From NCBI GenBank assembly GCA_938002965.1, contig CALKZY010000004.1:1-64000 (forward strand): a stretch of DNA of 64,000 nt, read 5' to 3'. Positions within the stretch are counted from its first letter, which is position 1. Each line of letters begins with the position of its first letter. Positions 1 through 9,920 of the stretch are shown piece after piece. This DNA comes from an uncultured Acidimicrobiales bacterium (GTDB taxonomy: Bacteria; Actinomycetota; Acidimicrobiia; Acidimicrobiales; SZUA-35). The notes below the pieces were generated by a model, which saw only the letters and a program-made list of their open reading frames with translations, ran no database searches and was not told where the DNA came from. The position numbers were made by a program, and so were the translations under genes.

Positions 1-750
1 AGATTGATCTCGCTGCTGTTACTGGAGTTGACCTTTCCTTGCCACCAGTCGACAGTGAAGTGACACTTTTTCACGGCCGTCGTGCGCGTCGAGTTCTCGT
101 TCAAGTCGCCGGATCTGGACCAGGGCGGCCCGGTCCGACACAGCGAGTTCAACCGGCCAGCCGAAGCGGTAATCGCCGGCATCAGTCGTTCGCGACGATC
201 CAATCGCTTCGAGTTCGCGAAGGCGAACTTCGATCCTGGTGCCGATCGAGAGCTGATCCCGGATGGCTGGCGGGAGTTTTGCCAGCTGGTCATTCACGAA
301 ATGCAGCTGAAGTTGCCGGGTTTCGACCAAACAACGACGGTGATCAAGCACGGCCTCTATCTTGGCAACCAGCGGATCATAGGCATCCAGAGCCTGCACC
401 GGACCCAACGACGGTTCAGCCAACAGCGCTCGCGCCGTAGCGACAGCGTCAACATGGTCGGTCTTATCCAGTCGCCGTCCTCGACGTTGAGCCGCCGAAC
501 GCTGCGGCGGAACCTCACGAGCATCAAACCCGGCAGCCACGACGGCGACAGCAACATGTCACCCCCAACTCGCCGAGCCTTCAACCCCGGCCCGTTCGAC
601 ACGATGCGAACGCATCACCTCAATCGCAGCGACATACCCGCTGCCCGCGTTCGTGAACACCTCGACATGAATCTCGATCCCGTTGCTGTCAACGATGCCG
701 ACGGTGAAGCTGTCTTGATGCGGGTCGATTCCCGCCACGTTTGCTGTCAT
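1..750 (-). pseudogene. IS110-family transposase, interrupted by a stop codon, partial
   Basis: The reading frame starts at ATG 750 behind a good AGGAG site and encodes the N-terminal DEDD catalytic domain of IS110-type transposases. It opens MTANVAGIDPHQDS (first Asp at residue 9), has the Glu of VEGSASWG near residue 57, and later RRLDKTDHVDA with the paired Asp residues. Codon 64 is TGA (559-561) in a frame that continues without any shift to position 19. In relatives this position often reads G-R-H, so a CGA to TGA change is the simplest cause. A second in-frame stop (TAA, 19-21) follows, and the C-terminal Transposase_20 domain is not visible, either lost or outside the window. The copy should be inactive on its own. 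I see no clear terminal repeats, as expected for IS110. Confidence 0.85.
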
Positions 751-1075
751 GATGTACTCCTGCTGGATGAACTGATCCGGTAGATTCCGGGATCGGCAGG
801 AGCGCTTCGTCAGATCCGAGTCGACGATGCTGGTCAAAGCTCCTATTGGGTCACGTTCGTCCGAACGGTCGGTGCCACATCCCCAGCCCAGGATCGGGTC
901 GACTGATCGAGGAAAAGGCACAAAGCGACCAGTCAGACCCAGGGTCAGACCCGGCCAGGGCCAAGGACACAGACAGTATGAGTGTCAGACCCCGACATTG
1001 GGAATCGACCTTCTTTCTCGCGTGGATAGAACTGGTGTTCGTTTACTGTCACACTGACTGGCTAATGTTGGCAAT
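751..1075. other. Intergenic region with three GTCAGACCC copies
   Basis: No convincing gene. It holds the flank of the IS110 remnant and the promoter of the HNH gene. The 9-mer GTCAGACCC occurs three times in the same orientation, at 932-940, 944-952 and 984-992. A hexamer TAATGT (1063-1068) ends 7 nt before the GTG at 1076 and is a likely -10 element. Confidence 0.5.
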
Positions 1076-2317
1076 GTGGAAGTACTCAAAGGCGGGATCG
1101 AGGTCGATGATCTGTTCGAGCAAGTCCTAACTGCTATTGAACGTTTGCCTCACCAGGACATGGTCAGAACAATCGGGCGATTTGAGCGACGGCTGGCCAG
1201 CGCCCGCATTCTGGCGACAGCGCGCGTAGCTGGATCCAGCGGCGATCTCTCCGTCGATCGGCGACGGGCCCGAACTGCCCTGCAAGACTCGAAACGGTCC
1301 GCTCGATCGATCGGTGGTGACGCTCGGCGGGCCGCCGCTGTAGCTAGCAACGACCTGCTGGGCGATCACGTTTCAGCGGGGCGCATAACCGGCGAGGGCG
1401 TCGATGCTCTCTTTAGAGCGGCTGACAGTCAGACCGGAGAAATACCTGCCGACCCCATCGACGCGGCCAGGGGTTTACCACCGGACCAAACCAAGAGAAT
1501 GGTTGATGCCTATCTGGAGGATCAGATCGAGTCGGCCGCAGTTGACGAGCGTCACGAGCGGCAACACAAGGCTCGGCGCCTACGTCGCTATCGAGTGACG
1601 GATGAGGGCGCTAGGCCGGAACTGACTGGTATTGGCATCGAAGGGCCCGACGAGGTGATAGATCGTTTGTGGATCGAGCTGAATGCCGATGCCGACAACG
1701 CCTACCGAGCTGCTGGCGGACGGAGCCGTCCAGGACCAAAGCACGACTCGGTCGATCATCGGCGGTTTGATGCCGCGATACAGCGTCTAGCAGGCGGCGC
1801 CACGATCGGCCAGCCAGCAAGCTCACGGCCGACGGTTGTGATCACCGTGGGTGCCGCCGGATTAGCCGACGCAGACAAGCCGCACCACGGAACTATGATC
1901 GACGGTGGACCAGTAAGCGAACGCCAGCTGACGCAATGGGCGGCCTCTTCAGATCTTGTGGGCATGATCGTCGGCCTTGACCAGACACCTCTATGGATGG
2001 GTCGCTCTCGACGCAACGGAACAGCCCATCAGTTCCTGGCGTTGGCGGTTCGAGATAGGGGATGCGTTCTGTACTCGGCGTCCATCAGTCGCTGCGACGC
2101 TCATCATCTGATCCCCTGGACAGCTCCGGGGAAAGGCCAAACCGATCTCGACAACCTGGCCCTTGTCTGCCAACGGTGCCACGGCGATCTACACCACCGG
2201 AATCACACGCTGCAATGGTCTTGGTCGACTGACAAACGCAGACGCATCTGGACCACCCGCCCGGCTACGCCGAGCGAAACGCCCGCACCGGCGCCTCAAC
2301 CGATGCAACGGGAGTAA
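1076..2317 (+). CDS. DUF222 / HNH endonuclease domain protein (13E12 type)
   Basis: 413-residue protein of the actinobacterial 13E12 repeat family. The N-terminal two thirds is Arg/Ala-rich and helical (DUF222). The C-terminus carries an HNH module: a Cys in [11 protein letters not shown], then CDAHHLIPW with the His-His pair, then [15 protein letters not shown], giving the paired Cys and final His that bind metal. Family members are presumed DNA endonucleases, often multicopy and near mobile DNA, and their biological role is unsettled. The GTG start is chosen because TAATGT at 1063-1068 lies 7 nt upstream and no ribosome binding site is visible, so the mRNA is probably leaderless. It sits between an IS110 remnant and leuS and reads in the same direction as leuS, 56 nt apart. 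Confidence 0.8.
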   Translation: MEVLKGGIEVDDLFEQVLTAIERLPHQDMVRTIGRFERRLASARILATARVAGSSGDLSVDRRRARTALQDSKRSARSIGGDARRAAAVASNDLLGDHVSAGRITGEGVDALFRAADSQTGEIPADPIDAARGLPPDQTKRMVDAYLEDQIESAAVDERHERQHKARRLRRYRVTDEGARPELTGIGIEGPDEVIDRLWIELNADADNAYRAAGGRSRPGPKHDSVDHRRFDAAIQRLAGGATIGQPASSRPTVVITVGAAGLADADKPHHGTMIDGGPVSERQLTQWAASSDLVGMIVGLDQTPLWMGRSRRNGTAHQFLALAVRDRGCVLYSASISRCDAHHLIPWTAPGKGQTDLDNLALVCQRCHGDLHHRNHTLQWSWSTDKRRRIWTTRPATPSETPAPAPQPMQRE

Positions 2318-2373
2318 GTCGATGGCCAATAACCCGATGCCACTACCTGCCAGGTCCCATAGAATCTGTACTT

Positions 2374-5262
2374 GTGAGCACAACCAGCCCGGTCGACCCA
2401 GGCACCAACACCGATGACATACCACCCCAGCGATACGACGCTGCCCTGGCTGACGAGATTGAGACCAAATGGCAGGCCGCTTGGAAACAAGCAGGCACGT
2501 ATCACACGCCCAATCCGGCCGGTTCGCTCACCGACGGCCCCAGCGACGGGCCAACTGACTTAGCTGAGCGGCCCAAGCTGTTCATCATGGACATGTTCCC
2601 GTACCCATCGGGTTCTGGTCTGCACGTGGGACACCCACTGGGCTACATCAGCACCGACGTCTACGCCCGCTACAAGCGCATGACCGGCCACAACGTGCTA
2701 CACACCATGGGCTACGACGCCTTCGGTCTCCCGGCTGAGGAGCACGCCCGCCAGACCGGCGTCCATCCCAGAGAGAATACTGAAGCCAACATTTCCAACA
2801 TGAGCCGCCAGCTGGCTCGCCTTGGCCTAGGCCACGATGACCGCCGGGCCATTGCCACCACCGATGTCGGCTACTACCGGTGGACTCAGTGGATCTTCAA
2901 TCAGATCTTCAACGCCTGGTTCGACCCCGAGCAACAGAAAGCCCGACCGATCGCCGAGTTGGAAGCCCAGTTTGCCGACGGCTCTCGACCCACCCCGGAC
3001 GGTCGACCGTGGGCGACGCTGTCGATCGGTGAGCAGCGCGCCGCATTGCACGAGCATCGCCTAGCCTATGTCTCCGAGGCCCCAGTCAATTGGTGCCCGG
3101 GCCTGGGAACTGTGTTGGCCAATGAGGAAGTCACGGCCGAGGGTCGCAGCGACCGCGGCAACTTTCCGGTCTTTCGTCGCCCACTCAAACAGTGGATGAT
3201 GCGTATCACGGCCTACTCCGACCGCCTGCTGAACGATCTGGACCTGTTGGATTGGACCGACAGCATCAAGACCATGCAGCGCAACTGGATCGGCCGATCC
3301 GAAGGCGCCCACATTGACTTTGTGATTTCCGATGAGGCGGTTGAAAGCGGAACGACCGAGCCCAAAATCAGAGTGTTTACCACCCGCCCCGACACGCTGT
3401 TCGGAGCCACCTACATGGTTCTGGCCCCCGAACATGAACTGGTCGACGCCATAACCACCGACGCTTGGCCGTCAGGTACATCTGATGCGTGGACCGGTGG
3501 GGCAGCCAACCCGGCCGATGCGGTCGCCGCGTACCGGCATGAGACCTCACAAAAGAGCGATCTCGACCGCCAGGAGAACAAGACCAAGACCGGTGTATTC
3601 ACCGGCGCCTACGCCATCAACCCGGCTGATGGCCGTTCAATCCCGGTGTTTATCGCTGACTATGTCCTGATGGGTTATGGCACCGGAGCGATCATGGCCG
3701 TGCCCGGCCAGGACGAGCGAGATTGGGAGTTCGCCGAAGCATTCGAACTCGACATCATCCGCACCGTCCAACCGCCGGAGGGTTTCGACGGCCCCGACTC
3801 TGAAGGCAAGGCGTACATCGGCGACGGCCCAGCCATAAACTCCGGCTTCCTGAACGGCATGGAAGTAGACGATGCCAAGTCGGCCATGATCAGGCACTTG
3901 GAGAACACGGGAACCGGCGAAGGCACCGTGACCACCAAGCTGCGGGACTGGCTGTTCGCCCGCCAGCGATACTGGGGCGAACCTATCCCCATTGTCTTTG
4001 ACGATGACGCCAACCCCATCTCGGTGCCAGACAGCGAACTGCCGGTAAACCTGCCCGAGCTGATCGACTGGGCGCCCCGCACGCTAGACGAGGACTCTGA
4101 GCCCGAACCTCCATTGGGCCGAGCCACCGAATGGACAACAGTCGAGCTCGACGTGGGCGAGGGTCCGCAAACGTACAAGCGTGACCTCAACGTCATGCCC
4201 CAATGGGCCGGGTCGTGCTGGTACTACCTGCGCTACATCGACCCCGCCAGTGACAACGTGGTGGCCGACCCGACCTCCGAGCGCTACTGGATGGGGGGAG
4301 ACAATCCGGTTGCCGGTGGCGTCGACCTGTACGTAGGCGGCGTTGAGCACGCTGTGTTGCATCTGCTGTATGCCCGGTTCTGGCACAAGGTTCTGTTCGA
4401 TCTGGGGCACGTCACCACGGCCGAGCCGTTCAAGCGCCTCATCAACCAGGGGTACATTCAGGCCTACGCCTTCAAAGACGCACGAGGCATCTACGTTGAG
4501 GCCTCCGAGGTGACCGAAACCAGCGACGGTGGTTACCGGCACAACGGCGAATCGGTTTCCCGGGAGTACGGCAAGATGGGCAAGAGCCTAAAGAATGCCG
4601 TAACGCCCGATGACATGTACGAACAGTTCGGGGCCGACACGCTGCGGCTGTACGAGATGTTCATGGGGCCCATCGATCAGGATCGACCGTGGGAGACCAA
4701 GTCGGTAATCGGCTCACAGCGTCTACTGCAACGAATCTGGCGAAACTTGATTGACGAAAGCACGGGCGAGATCACGGTGGCCGACGACCCGGCTTCCGAT
4801 GACCTGCGCAGGGCTCTGCATCGGGCTATCGACGCGGTGCGCTCCGACATGGACTCACTCAGCTTTAACACTGCCATTGCCCGCATCACTGAGTTGAACA
4901 ACGAGATCACCAAGCTGGACGGACCGACGCCAACCGAGGTGGCCGATCCACTGATCCGCATGATCGCTCCCCTGGTACCTCATGTGGCCGAGGAGTTGTG
5001 GCATCGCATGGGTCGAGAAGGCTCAGTGGTGTACGCCGACTTCCCCGAGGCTGACGCCGCCCTGCTAGTGGATGACGAGGTGGAGATCCCGGTTCAGGTC
5101 AAAGGCAAAGTGCGATCGCGCATTACCGTCCCGGCAAATGTCGACGATGCGGCGCTGGAAGCCGCGGCCTTGGCTGATGCCCGAATTCAAGAGGTGCTGG
5201 ACGGGGCCGAGATCCGCAAGGTGATCGTCGTACCCGGCCGCCTAGTCAACATCATCGCCTGA
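2374..5262 (+). CDS. leuS: Leucyl-tRNA synthetase
   Basis: 962 residues, in the long range for bacterial LeuRS. This class I synthetase joins leucine to tRNA(Leu) in the cytoplasm using ATP. The HIGH signature appears as HVGH near residue 84 within [16 protein letters not shown]. The KMSKS loop reads KMGKS near residue 734, a common actinobacterial variant. Between them lie the CP1 editing domain ([19 protein letters not shown]) and the [14 protein letters not shown] segment, and the C-terminus has the usual anticodon-binding and C-terminal domains. The first 30 residues are a poorly conserved extension. The start is GTG; TAGAAT (2360-2365) ends 8 nt before it and no Shine-Dalgarno is seen, so translation is probably leaderless. 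I found no T-box leader in the 56 nt upstream. Confidence 0.97.
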   Translation: MSTTSPVDPGTNTDDIPPQRYDAALADEIETKWQAAWKQAGTYHTPNPAGSLTDGPSDGPTDLAERPKLFIMDMFPYPSGSGLHVGHPLGYISTDVYARYKRMTGHNVLHTMGYDAFGLPAEEHARQTGVHPRENTEANISNMSRQLARLGLGHDDRRAIATTDVGYYRWTQWIFNQIFNAWFDPEQQKARPIAELEAQFADGSRPTPDGRPWATLSIGEQRAALHEHRLAYVSEAPVNWCPGLGTVLANEEVTAEGRSDRGNFPVFRRPLKQWMMRITAYSDRLLNDLDLLDWTDSIKTMQRNWIGRSEGAHIDFVISDEAVESGTTEPKIRVFTTRPDTLFGATYMVLAPEHELVDAITTDAWPSGTSDAWTGGAANPADAVAAYRHETSQKSDLDRQENKTKTGVFTGAYAINPADGRSIPVFIADYVLMGYGTGAIMAVPGQDERDWEFAEAFELDIIRTVQPPEGFDGPDSEGKAYIGDGPAINSGFLNGMEVDDAKSAMIRHLENTGTGEGTVTTKLRDWLFARQRYWGEPIPIVFDDDANPISVPDSELPVNLPELIDWAPRTLDEDSEPEPPLGRATEWTTVELDVGEGPQTYKRDLNVMPQWAGSCWYYLRYIDPASDNVVADPTSERYWMGGDNPVAGGVDLYVGGVEHAVLHLLYARFWHKVLFDLGHVTTAEPFKRLINQGYIQAYAFKDARGIYVEASEVTETSDGGYRHNGESVSREYGKMGKSLKNAVTPDDMYEQFGADTLRLYEMFMGPIDQDRPWETKSVIGSQRLLQRIWRNLIDESTGEITVADDPASDDLRRALHRAIDAVRSDMDSLSFNTAIARITELNNEITKLDGPTPTEVADPLIRMIAPLVPHVAEELWHRMGREGSVVYADFPEADAALLVDDEVEIPVQVKGKVRSRITVPANVDDAALEAAALADARIQEVLDGAEIRKVIVVPGRLVNIIA

Positions 5263-5295
5263 TCGAGGCCAGTAAGGGCAACGCCAAAGAAAAGG

Positions 5296-5324
5296 TTGCC
5301 GTCCGGGACAAATAACCGTACATT
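5296..5324 (+). promoter_or_regulatory. Candidate upstream promoter P1
   Basis: TTGCCG (5296-5301), a 17-nt spacer, then TACATT (5319-5324). The -10 lies inside ACCGTACATTCG, the same 12-mer found in the downstream promoter. The sequence after it (CGTAAGCGTG) matches the other half of the palindrome only partly. Its target is unclear, because the nearest gene starts 350 nt downstream. Confidence 0.35.
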
Positions 5325-5502
5325 CGCGTAAGCGTGCTAAGGGCGATCGCCCCGCGCGTGCAAGTTCTGGCGCCGGGGCCAACTTCCCTCCTGGTCTCGG
5401 CGCCAACCATCTTCCCGCCGCACTACGCCAGCAGCAGTCATGGCCACTACTCGTCAAGGTGGTCAGCATCGGATGATTGACCATCTAGAGACAGCCAGGT
5501 AC

Positions 5503-5531
5503 TTGACCGCCGATCATAATGACCGTACATT
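5503..5531 (+). promoter_or_regulatory. Candidate promoter P2 of the YeeE/DUF6691 operon
   Basis: TTGACC (5503-5508), an exact 17-nt spacer, then TACATT (5526-5531). The -10 and the likely transcription start are covered by the palindrome at 5528-5545, so a bound repressor would block the promoter. Confidence 0.5.
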
Positions 5532-5547
5532 CGTATATACGAATGCA
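5526..5547. promoter_or_regulatory. Palindromic operator, probably for an ArsR/SmtB-type repressor
   Basis: CATTCGTATATACGAATG at 5528-5545 is a perfect 18-bp palindrome. The outer bases (5526-5547) extend the symmetry with one mismatched pair. AT-rich dyads of this kind over a -10 element are typical of ArsR/SmtB repressors, including the persulfide sensors that control YeeE-type genes in other bacteria. No regulator gene lies next to it in this window, so the identity of the binding protein is inference. Confidence 0.6.
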
Positions 5548-5673
5548 GGGGGTTGGCCGAGTTCAGCTACGCCATGCAAGCGGCGCCATCGATACCCTTG
5601 AATCGACACAACCAATCGACCCAACCAAGCCACAGCCAATCAACCAATCAACCAATCAGGGAAGAATTGACAG

Positions 5674-6153
5674 ATGTTTGATCTACTACCGGACCAAGTT
5701 CCGTGGTTCATCGTTGGACCAGGTTTGGGGCTCCTCATCGTCGGCCTGTTCATGCTGGCCAACCAACCGCTGGGGGCCAGCGGCGCCTATGTACAAACGT
5801 CAGGTCTACTTCGAAGGCGTGACGGCATCGCCATGTGGCGGGTTTGGTATTTCCTCGGGATGTTCCTCGGTGGGCTACTGGTGACCAGCGTTTTACGTTC
5901 CGGCTGGGAGATTCGGCCCGGCTACGACTCGTTGAACGCTGTGTTCCCGTTGGCCGCAACCATCCCGATGGTGTTTGCCGGAGCCACGCTGTTGGGCTAC
6001 GGGGCGGCGTTGGCCGGTGGTTGCACATCTGGCCACGGTCTATGCGGAACGGCGCAGCGATCGCCGGCCAGCGTGACGGTTACCGCCACGTTCATGGCCA
6101 CTGCCATCGCCACTACTTTCGTTCTTCGGCTGCTTACCGGAGGTGCGCTGTGA
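5674..6153 (+). CDS. YeeE/YedE-family sulfur transport protein, first half
   Basis: 159-residue integral membrane protein with about four hydrophobic helices. YeeE/YedE proteins import thiosulfate or related sulfur species across the cytoplasmic membrane. The diagnostic cysteine motif is present as GGCTSGHGLCG in the last third. At 159 residues it is a half-size member; the other half is the next gene, which starts within this gene's stop codon (GTGA overlap), so the two are translated together and probably form one transporter. The ATG at 5674 follows GGGAAGA at a normal distance. Regulation is likely through the palindrome at 5528-5545. No sulfur dioxygenase or rhodanese gene is adjacent, unlike many homologous loci. 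Confidence 0.88.
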   Translation: MFDLLPDQVPWFIVGPGLGLLIVGLFMLANQPLGASGAYVQTSGLLRRRDGIAMWRVWYFLGMFLGGLLVTSVLRSGWEIRPGYDSLNAVFPLAATIPMVFAGATLLGYGAALAGGCTSGHGLCGTAQRSPASVTVTATFMATAIATTFVLRLLTGGAL

Positions 6154-6626
6154 AGTCGGTTGGAAAGCTCAACGTGATCGGCCTGCTCTTCGGTATGACT
6201 TTCGGGGGCCTGTTGGCAGGAGCCCAACTTCACGAGTACGACACCATCCATTCAATGCTTCGGCTCGACGACTACTACGTCTACCTGATGATGGGGTCGG
6301 CTATTGCAGTCTCGGCTCCACTCCTATGGCTGTTGGAACAGCGGGGCATGAACACCCCATTCGGTGGCGAACTCGCGCTATCCCGATCGAAGCCGCAAGC
6401 TCACCACTTCAAAGGTGGTGCCCTATTCGGCCTTGGTTGGGCGATAGCCGGAACCTGTCCGGCCCCGGCGCTGGTCATGCTCTCATCGGGAGCGTGGTTG
6501 AGTTTGGTAGCCATCCCCGGAATCTTCCTCGGCCTTCACCTTCGCGAGCGTCAGCAAATGAACGCCAGTCGGTCGCTCAACCATGTCGGCGACGGTGAGC
6601 ATCGCGAACTGCTATCCGCCTGCTAG
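6150..6626 (+). CDS. DUF6691 / YeeE-family sulfur transport protein, second half
   Basis: 158-residue membrane protein starting at GTG 6150, overlapping the previous gene by 4 nt. It has about four hydrophobic segments and the second cysteine signature of the family, AGTCPAPALVML, where the single Cys lies in a re-entrant or helix-start position in YeeE-type transporters. DUF6691 proteins regularly sit beside short YeeE/YedE proteins and are thought to complete the channel. A longer open frame extends upstream to 5835 inside the first gene, but it has no coding logic there and the GTG at 6150 begins exactly where family similarity begins. Confidence 0.85.
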   Translation: MKSVGKLNVIGLLFGMTFGGLLAGAQLHEYDTIHSMLRLDDYYVYLMMGSAIAVSAPLLWLLEQRGMNTPFGGELALSRSKPQAHHFKGGALFGLGWAIAGTCPAPALVMLSSGAWLSLVAIPGIFLGLHLRERQQMNASRSLNHVGDGEHRELLSAC

Positions 6627-6642
6627 ATGACGGGCCGTCGAC

Positions 6643-7416
6643 TCAGGCTTGGGTCCAAGCGGCGCCAGACGTGTAGTGCTCCATGGCCCAGCGGAAAGCA
6701 AACCACCCAGCCAACACGGCGACCAAGGCGGCAGCTAGTTGCCCGGCCAACAGGCCCAGGCTGAAATCGTCGACCAGCCGCACCGGTATGGCCGAAACGA
6801 ATCCGGCCGGCACGACGAAATACATAACAAAGCGGGCCAACGGACCGAAGATGTCTGCCGGATAGAAGGCAAATAACAAGACGGTCTGGAAGCCCTGCTC
6901 ACTGACCACCTCGTTGCCGTAGCGGAGCCCAATCGAACCGATCAGAACAAGGAAGCCAAGGAAGACAAGGGCTCCACTCAACGACCCGAGCACGTACATG
7001 GCCGTCCGACTCAACGTCGGGTTGCCCGCCAACATAAAGAGCAACGGGCCGAAGACAAAATCCCCCACGCCACCGGGTCTAACTCGGCGGCACAACAGGA
7101 ACGGCAGCGTCGGCACCGGCAGGGCCAGGGCTGCGTCCAACTCGCCGGTGCCCGCCATCTCGGCCAGGCGGCGGGCGTTGTTGAAGAAACCTATGACCAG
7201 CCCGGTAGCGGTGGCCAAAATGGCCAACAGCAGCCGGATCCGATCGCCGTCCCACCCCCTCACAGTGCCGACCTGGTCAAAGAAGAACGCCCAGATGATC
7301 AGCCAGGCGATGTTGTTCGTAAGCATCGTCACCACCCCGACCCAAAACGCGGCGCGATGGGAGTAGGCCTCGGCGAAAGAAGTAGCCAGTACCCGACCGT
7401 ACGCCCTCAGCCTCAT
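6643..7416 (-). CDS. ABC-2 type transporter permease (second permease)
   Basis: 257-residue membrane protein with about six hydrophobic segments, resembling ABC-2 permeases of the PF06182 (DUF990) group. These work as pairs with one ATPase to export small molecules or lipids; the substrate cannot be read from sequence. The start is ATG 7416, which overlaps the stop of the upstream permease as ATGA. The frame stays open further upstream, but that stretch is a shadow of the neighbour. It is the last gene of a three-gene operon (ATPase, permease, permease) and converges with the DUF6691 gene, with only 16 nt between the stops. Confidence 0.85.
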   Translation of the reverse strand: MRLRAYGRVLATSFAEAYSHRAAFWVGVVTMLTNNIAWLIIWAFFFDQVGTVRGWDGDRIRLLLAILATATGLVIGFFNNARRLAEMAGTGELDAALALPVPTLPFLLCRRVRPGGVGDFVFGPLLFMLAGNPTLSRTAMYVLGSLSGALVFLGFLVLIGSIGLRYGNEVVSEQGFQTVLLFAFYPADIFGPLARFVMYFVVPAGFVSAIPVRLVDDFSLGLLAGQLAAALVAVLAGWFAFRWAMEHYTSGAAWTQA

Positions 7417-8252
7417 TGGCCCCGCCGACACATCCGCTCCTCTCCCCGCCGATCGACAACGGCCAGTACAACCAGGAACACGGCCAGCCACATCAGCTGA
7501 CGACCGACCAGCTCCAGTTCCAGATGTCCGGCCGCCAGGCGCCCGGGGACATACACCGTGGCCATGAACGGCAGCGCTCGAGCAAACGGTTCCAGCCACT
7601 CGGGTAACGCCTCCAGCGGAATGATTAGTCCGCCGACCAGGAACACCAACCGGTGGTAGACGAGCCACAGCCCGGAGATGTCACCAAGCCAGAACGCCAT
7701 TGTGCCAATCGCGTGTTGAAGGACTATCGACAGCAACACGGCAAGAAGCAAGGCCGGAGCGGCCACAATCAACGCCAGCGTGCTGACCGGCGCCCCCACC
7801 ACTGCGATTGACAAACCCACACCGGTAGCGGCGCAGGCGACGACACCCGGCACGATATGACCGAAGCTGAACAGAACCATGGGCAGACCGGCGAACACCG
7901 GCCGACTGAACCAGGCTTCGATCGACTCGTCGACAATACGCCGAGTTACCTGCTCTATCAGATTGTTGGGAACCGGCACGAGAGCGGCCTCAGCGGTAGC
8001 GATGTACCAGAAGATGGCAACCGCTGAATACCCAGCCACGGTGCCGGTAGCGGTCGAATCGCCGTTGACCGAAATAGCAACGCGCCACATCGAGCCGAGG
8101 ACCGCCGTAACCACAGCGTAGAACCACGCCCTGGCCACCAAAGCCGAACGGTCGGCCAGTGCCACACCAACACCGGTAGAAAAGCTGTGCCACAGCACAG
8201 CCTGTAGTGTCGAGCGCTGTGGTGGGGCAACCAGCTCGGTGGCAGCTGTCAT
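7413..8252 (-). CDS. ABC-2 type transporter permease (first permease)
   Basis: 279-residue polytopic membrane protein with roughly six helices and a short charged N-terminus. It resembles the other member of ABC-2/DUF990 permease pairs. It overlaps the ATPase gene upstream and the second permease downstream by 4 nt each (ATGA), so all three are translationally coupled. The C-terminus ends in a short Arg-rich tail. The permease pair is probably a heterodimer in the cytoplasmic membrane; substrate unknown. Confidence 0.85.
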   Translation of the reverse strand: MTAATELVAPPQRSTLQAVLWHSFSTGVGVALADRSALVARAWFYAVVTAVLGSMWRVAISVNGDSTATGTVAGYSAVAIFWYIATAEAALVPVPNNLIEQVTRRIVDESIEAWFSRPVFAGLPMVLFSFGHIVPGVVACAATGVGLSIAVVGAPVSTLALIVAAPALLLAVLLSIVLQHAIGTMAFWLGDISGLWLVYHRLVFLVGGLIIPLEALPEWLEPFARALPFMATVYVPGRLAAGHLELELVGRQLMWLAVFLVVLAVVDRRGEERMCRRGQ

Positions 8253-9058
8253 GTCGGTTCCCGCCCAAGTTGGCCGGGAAGATCCTCGGCGTACAACTCG
8301 CCAAGGCGACTTTCGACTCGGCCTTCGGCATCGCCAAGATCGGACACCGGCCCATCGAACCGTATGGTTCCGTGGTTGATCACGATGACTCGTTCGGCCA
8401 CCTGCTCGATGTCGGCTGCGTCGTGGCTGGTGAGGAAGATCGTGGTGCTCAAGTCACGATTCAGGTCAGCTAGCAGGCAGCGAAACGCCTGCTTGGCCAC
8501 GAGGTCTAACCCGATACTTGGCTCATCGAGGAACAGTAGGCGCGGCCGGTGAAGCAGTGTTGCCGTGAGTTCGCAGCGCATGCGCTGCCCCAAAGACAGG
8601 TCACGGAGCGGCCGCCGGTAGAGATCGGTGGCGCCAAGCAGCTCGCCAAGCTCCCCCACCCTGGTTGTCATCTCACGATCGGTGAGTCCGAAGATCGACG
8701 CCAACATGGCGAACGACTTCATCGGTTCCAGCTGGGACCACAACTGCGAGCGTTGACCAAACAGGCTGCCGATGTGGCGGGCCAACTCTTTGCGTTGAAG
8801 CCACGGTGTGTAGCCGAGTACGGTCGCCGTACCCGACGTCGGGTACAAAATCCCCGTCAACATTTTGATGGACGTCGACTTACCGGCACCGTTCGGCCCG
8901 ACAAAGGCCACCCGCTCCCCGGCGTCGACTTTGAACGTAATCCCGGACACCGCCTCCAGATCGGAGCGGTCGGCGTCGTCGCGCGAGCGGCGCCCCCACC
9001 AGAGTCGCCGCCTAGGTGCCGCGAAGCTACGGGTTAGGTCGTCAACCTCAATGGCCAC
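8249..9058 (-). CDS. ABC transporter ATP-binding protein
   Basis: 269 residues with all ABC ATPase motifs: Walker A GPNGAGKS near residue 55, a signature loop LSLGQRMR, Walker B LLFLDEPSIGLD and the switch His in LTSHDAADIE. The signature reads LSLGQ rather than LSGGQ, as is common in the NatA-like exporters linked to DUF990 permeases. The GTG start at 9058 has GGAGG 5-6 nt upstream. It is the first gene of the operon and drives export through the two permeases encoded downstream. Confidence 0.92.
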   Translation of the reverse strand: MAIEVDDLTRSFAAPRRRLWWGRRSRDDADRSDLEAVSGITFKVDAGERVAFVGPNGAGKSTSIKMLTGILYPTSGTATVLGYTPWLQRKELARHIGSLFGQRSQLWSQLEPMKSFAMLASIFGLTDREMTTRVGELGELLGATDLYRRPLRDLSLGQRMRCELTATLLHRPRLLFLDEPSIGLDLVAKQAFRCLLADLNRDLSTTIFLTSHDAADIEQVAERVIVINHGTIRFDGPVSDLGDAEGRVESRLGELYAEDLPGQLGREPT

Positions 9059-9181
9059 GACGTCCTCCGGCTGACCGACTGATGTTGGAGTGACGAGACG
9101 TCATAAAGCAACAGTACGACAGCAGCCTGACCGGGTTCTACGAATTTCGACCCTCGGGGAAACGCCCTTTGCCTAGTTGGC

Positions 9182-9826
9182 CTACTCTTCGGACAGCGAC
9201 GCCGCATAGTCCGATTCCAGCGCTTCTCGGAACAGCGTCGGGTCCATGTCCGTACCAGCGATGGCGTTGAACATTTCCGGCCCAGCGGTGTCGGCCATAT
9301 CGGGCCACGACTCGGGGTTCCACAGCGAACCACGACGAAAGGCTTTGGCGCAGTGAAAGAACGCTGAGTCAATCTCGATCACCACGGCCACTTTGGGCGT
9401 GCGCAGCTCACCAGCCCAAAGCGAGAGCACATCGGGGTCGGTGGTGATAACGGCTCGACCATCAATGCGCAGAGTCTCGTCATAGCCGGGAACCAACACC
9501 AGCAGTCCGGCCTGAGCGTTGGCCACGATGTTGGTCAACGAGTCGATGAGGTTGTTGCCCGAAAGGTCGGGGAAGGCCACGGCCGAACCGCCCCCGAGGA
9601 GTTTCAGTTGGCCGGTCGGTCCGCCACGAGGGGAGACATCGCACCGTCCGGCCCCATCGGAGGTGGCCAGACAAAAGAACGGCGAGGACGCCAGGAAGTC
9701 GGCGGCGGCTCCGGTGATTGCCCCACCCTTCTTTTCTTGCACTCGCTGGCTGGGCTCTCGATACAACGCGCGGAGCTGATCCATGGACGTGATGTGATGG
9801 GTGTTGTCGCTCGATTGTTCGGACAC
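9182..9826 (-). CDS. PPOX-class flavoprotein, MSMEG_1061/DR2398 type
   Basis: 214-residue protein of the pyridoxamine-5'-phosphate-oxidase-like split-barrel family. The segments SSPFFCLATSDGAGRCDVSP and RGGPTGQLKLLGG, followed by a conserved DLSGNNLIDSLTNI stretch, match the subgroup often annotated as MSMEG_1061-like FMN-dependent proteins. These bind FMN or F420; the physiological substrate is unknown. Start GTG 9826: TAATCT (9833-9838 on the minus strand) ends 6 nt before it and there is no ribosome binding site, which suggests a leaderless mRNA. Confidence 0.85.
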   Translation of the reverse strand: MSEQSSDNTHHITSMDQLRALYREPSQRVQEKKGGAITGAAADFLASSPFFCLATSDGAGRCDVSPRGGPTGQLKLLGGGSAVAFPDLSGNNLIDSLTNIVANAQAGLLVLVPGYDETLRIDGRAVITTDPDVLSLWAGELRTPKVAVVIEIDSAFFHCAKAFRRGSLWNPESWPDMADTAGPEMFNAIAGTDMDPTLFREALESDYAASLSEE

Positions 9827-9920
9827 GTCACCAGATTAGACCTCCGCCGGGGCGGCCAACCAGCTTGGTCGACCACCCCGGAACTGAGGTTTGTTTAGAT
9901 TTGGGCTGGAGCCGCCAAGC

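Larger units (their letters stand above)
5263..5673. other. Long upstream region of the sulfur-transport pair
   Basis: 411 nt without a convincing gene. It contains two promoter-like elements sharing the sequence ACCGTACATTCG (near 5315 and 5522), an 18-bp perfect palindrome over the second one, and a purine/C-rich stretch with repeated AATCAACC units (about 5635-5660) just before the yeeE-like start. A short inverted repeat GGCAAC/GTTGCC (about 5278-5300) follows leuS but has no T tract, so it is a weak terminator candidate. Confidence 0.5.

Noticed and set aside
5278-5300. Terminator after leuS
   Set aside because: The GGCAAC/GTTGCC stem is only 6 bp with a 12-nt loop and no T tract, and it overlaps a promoter-like element.
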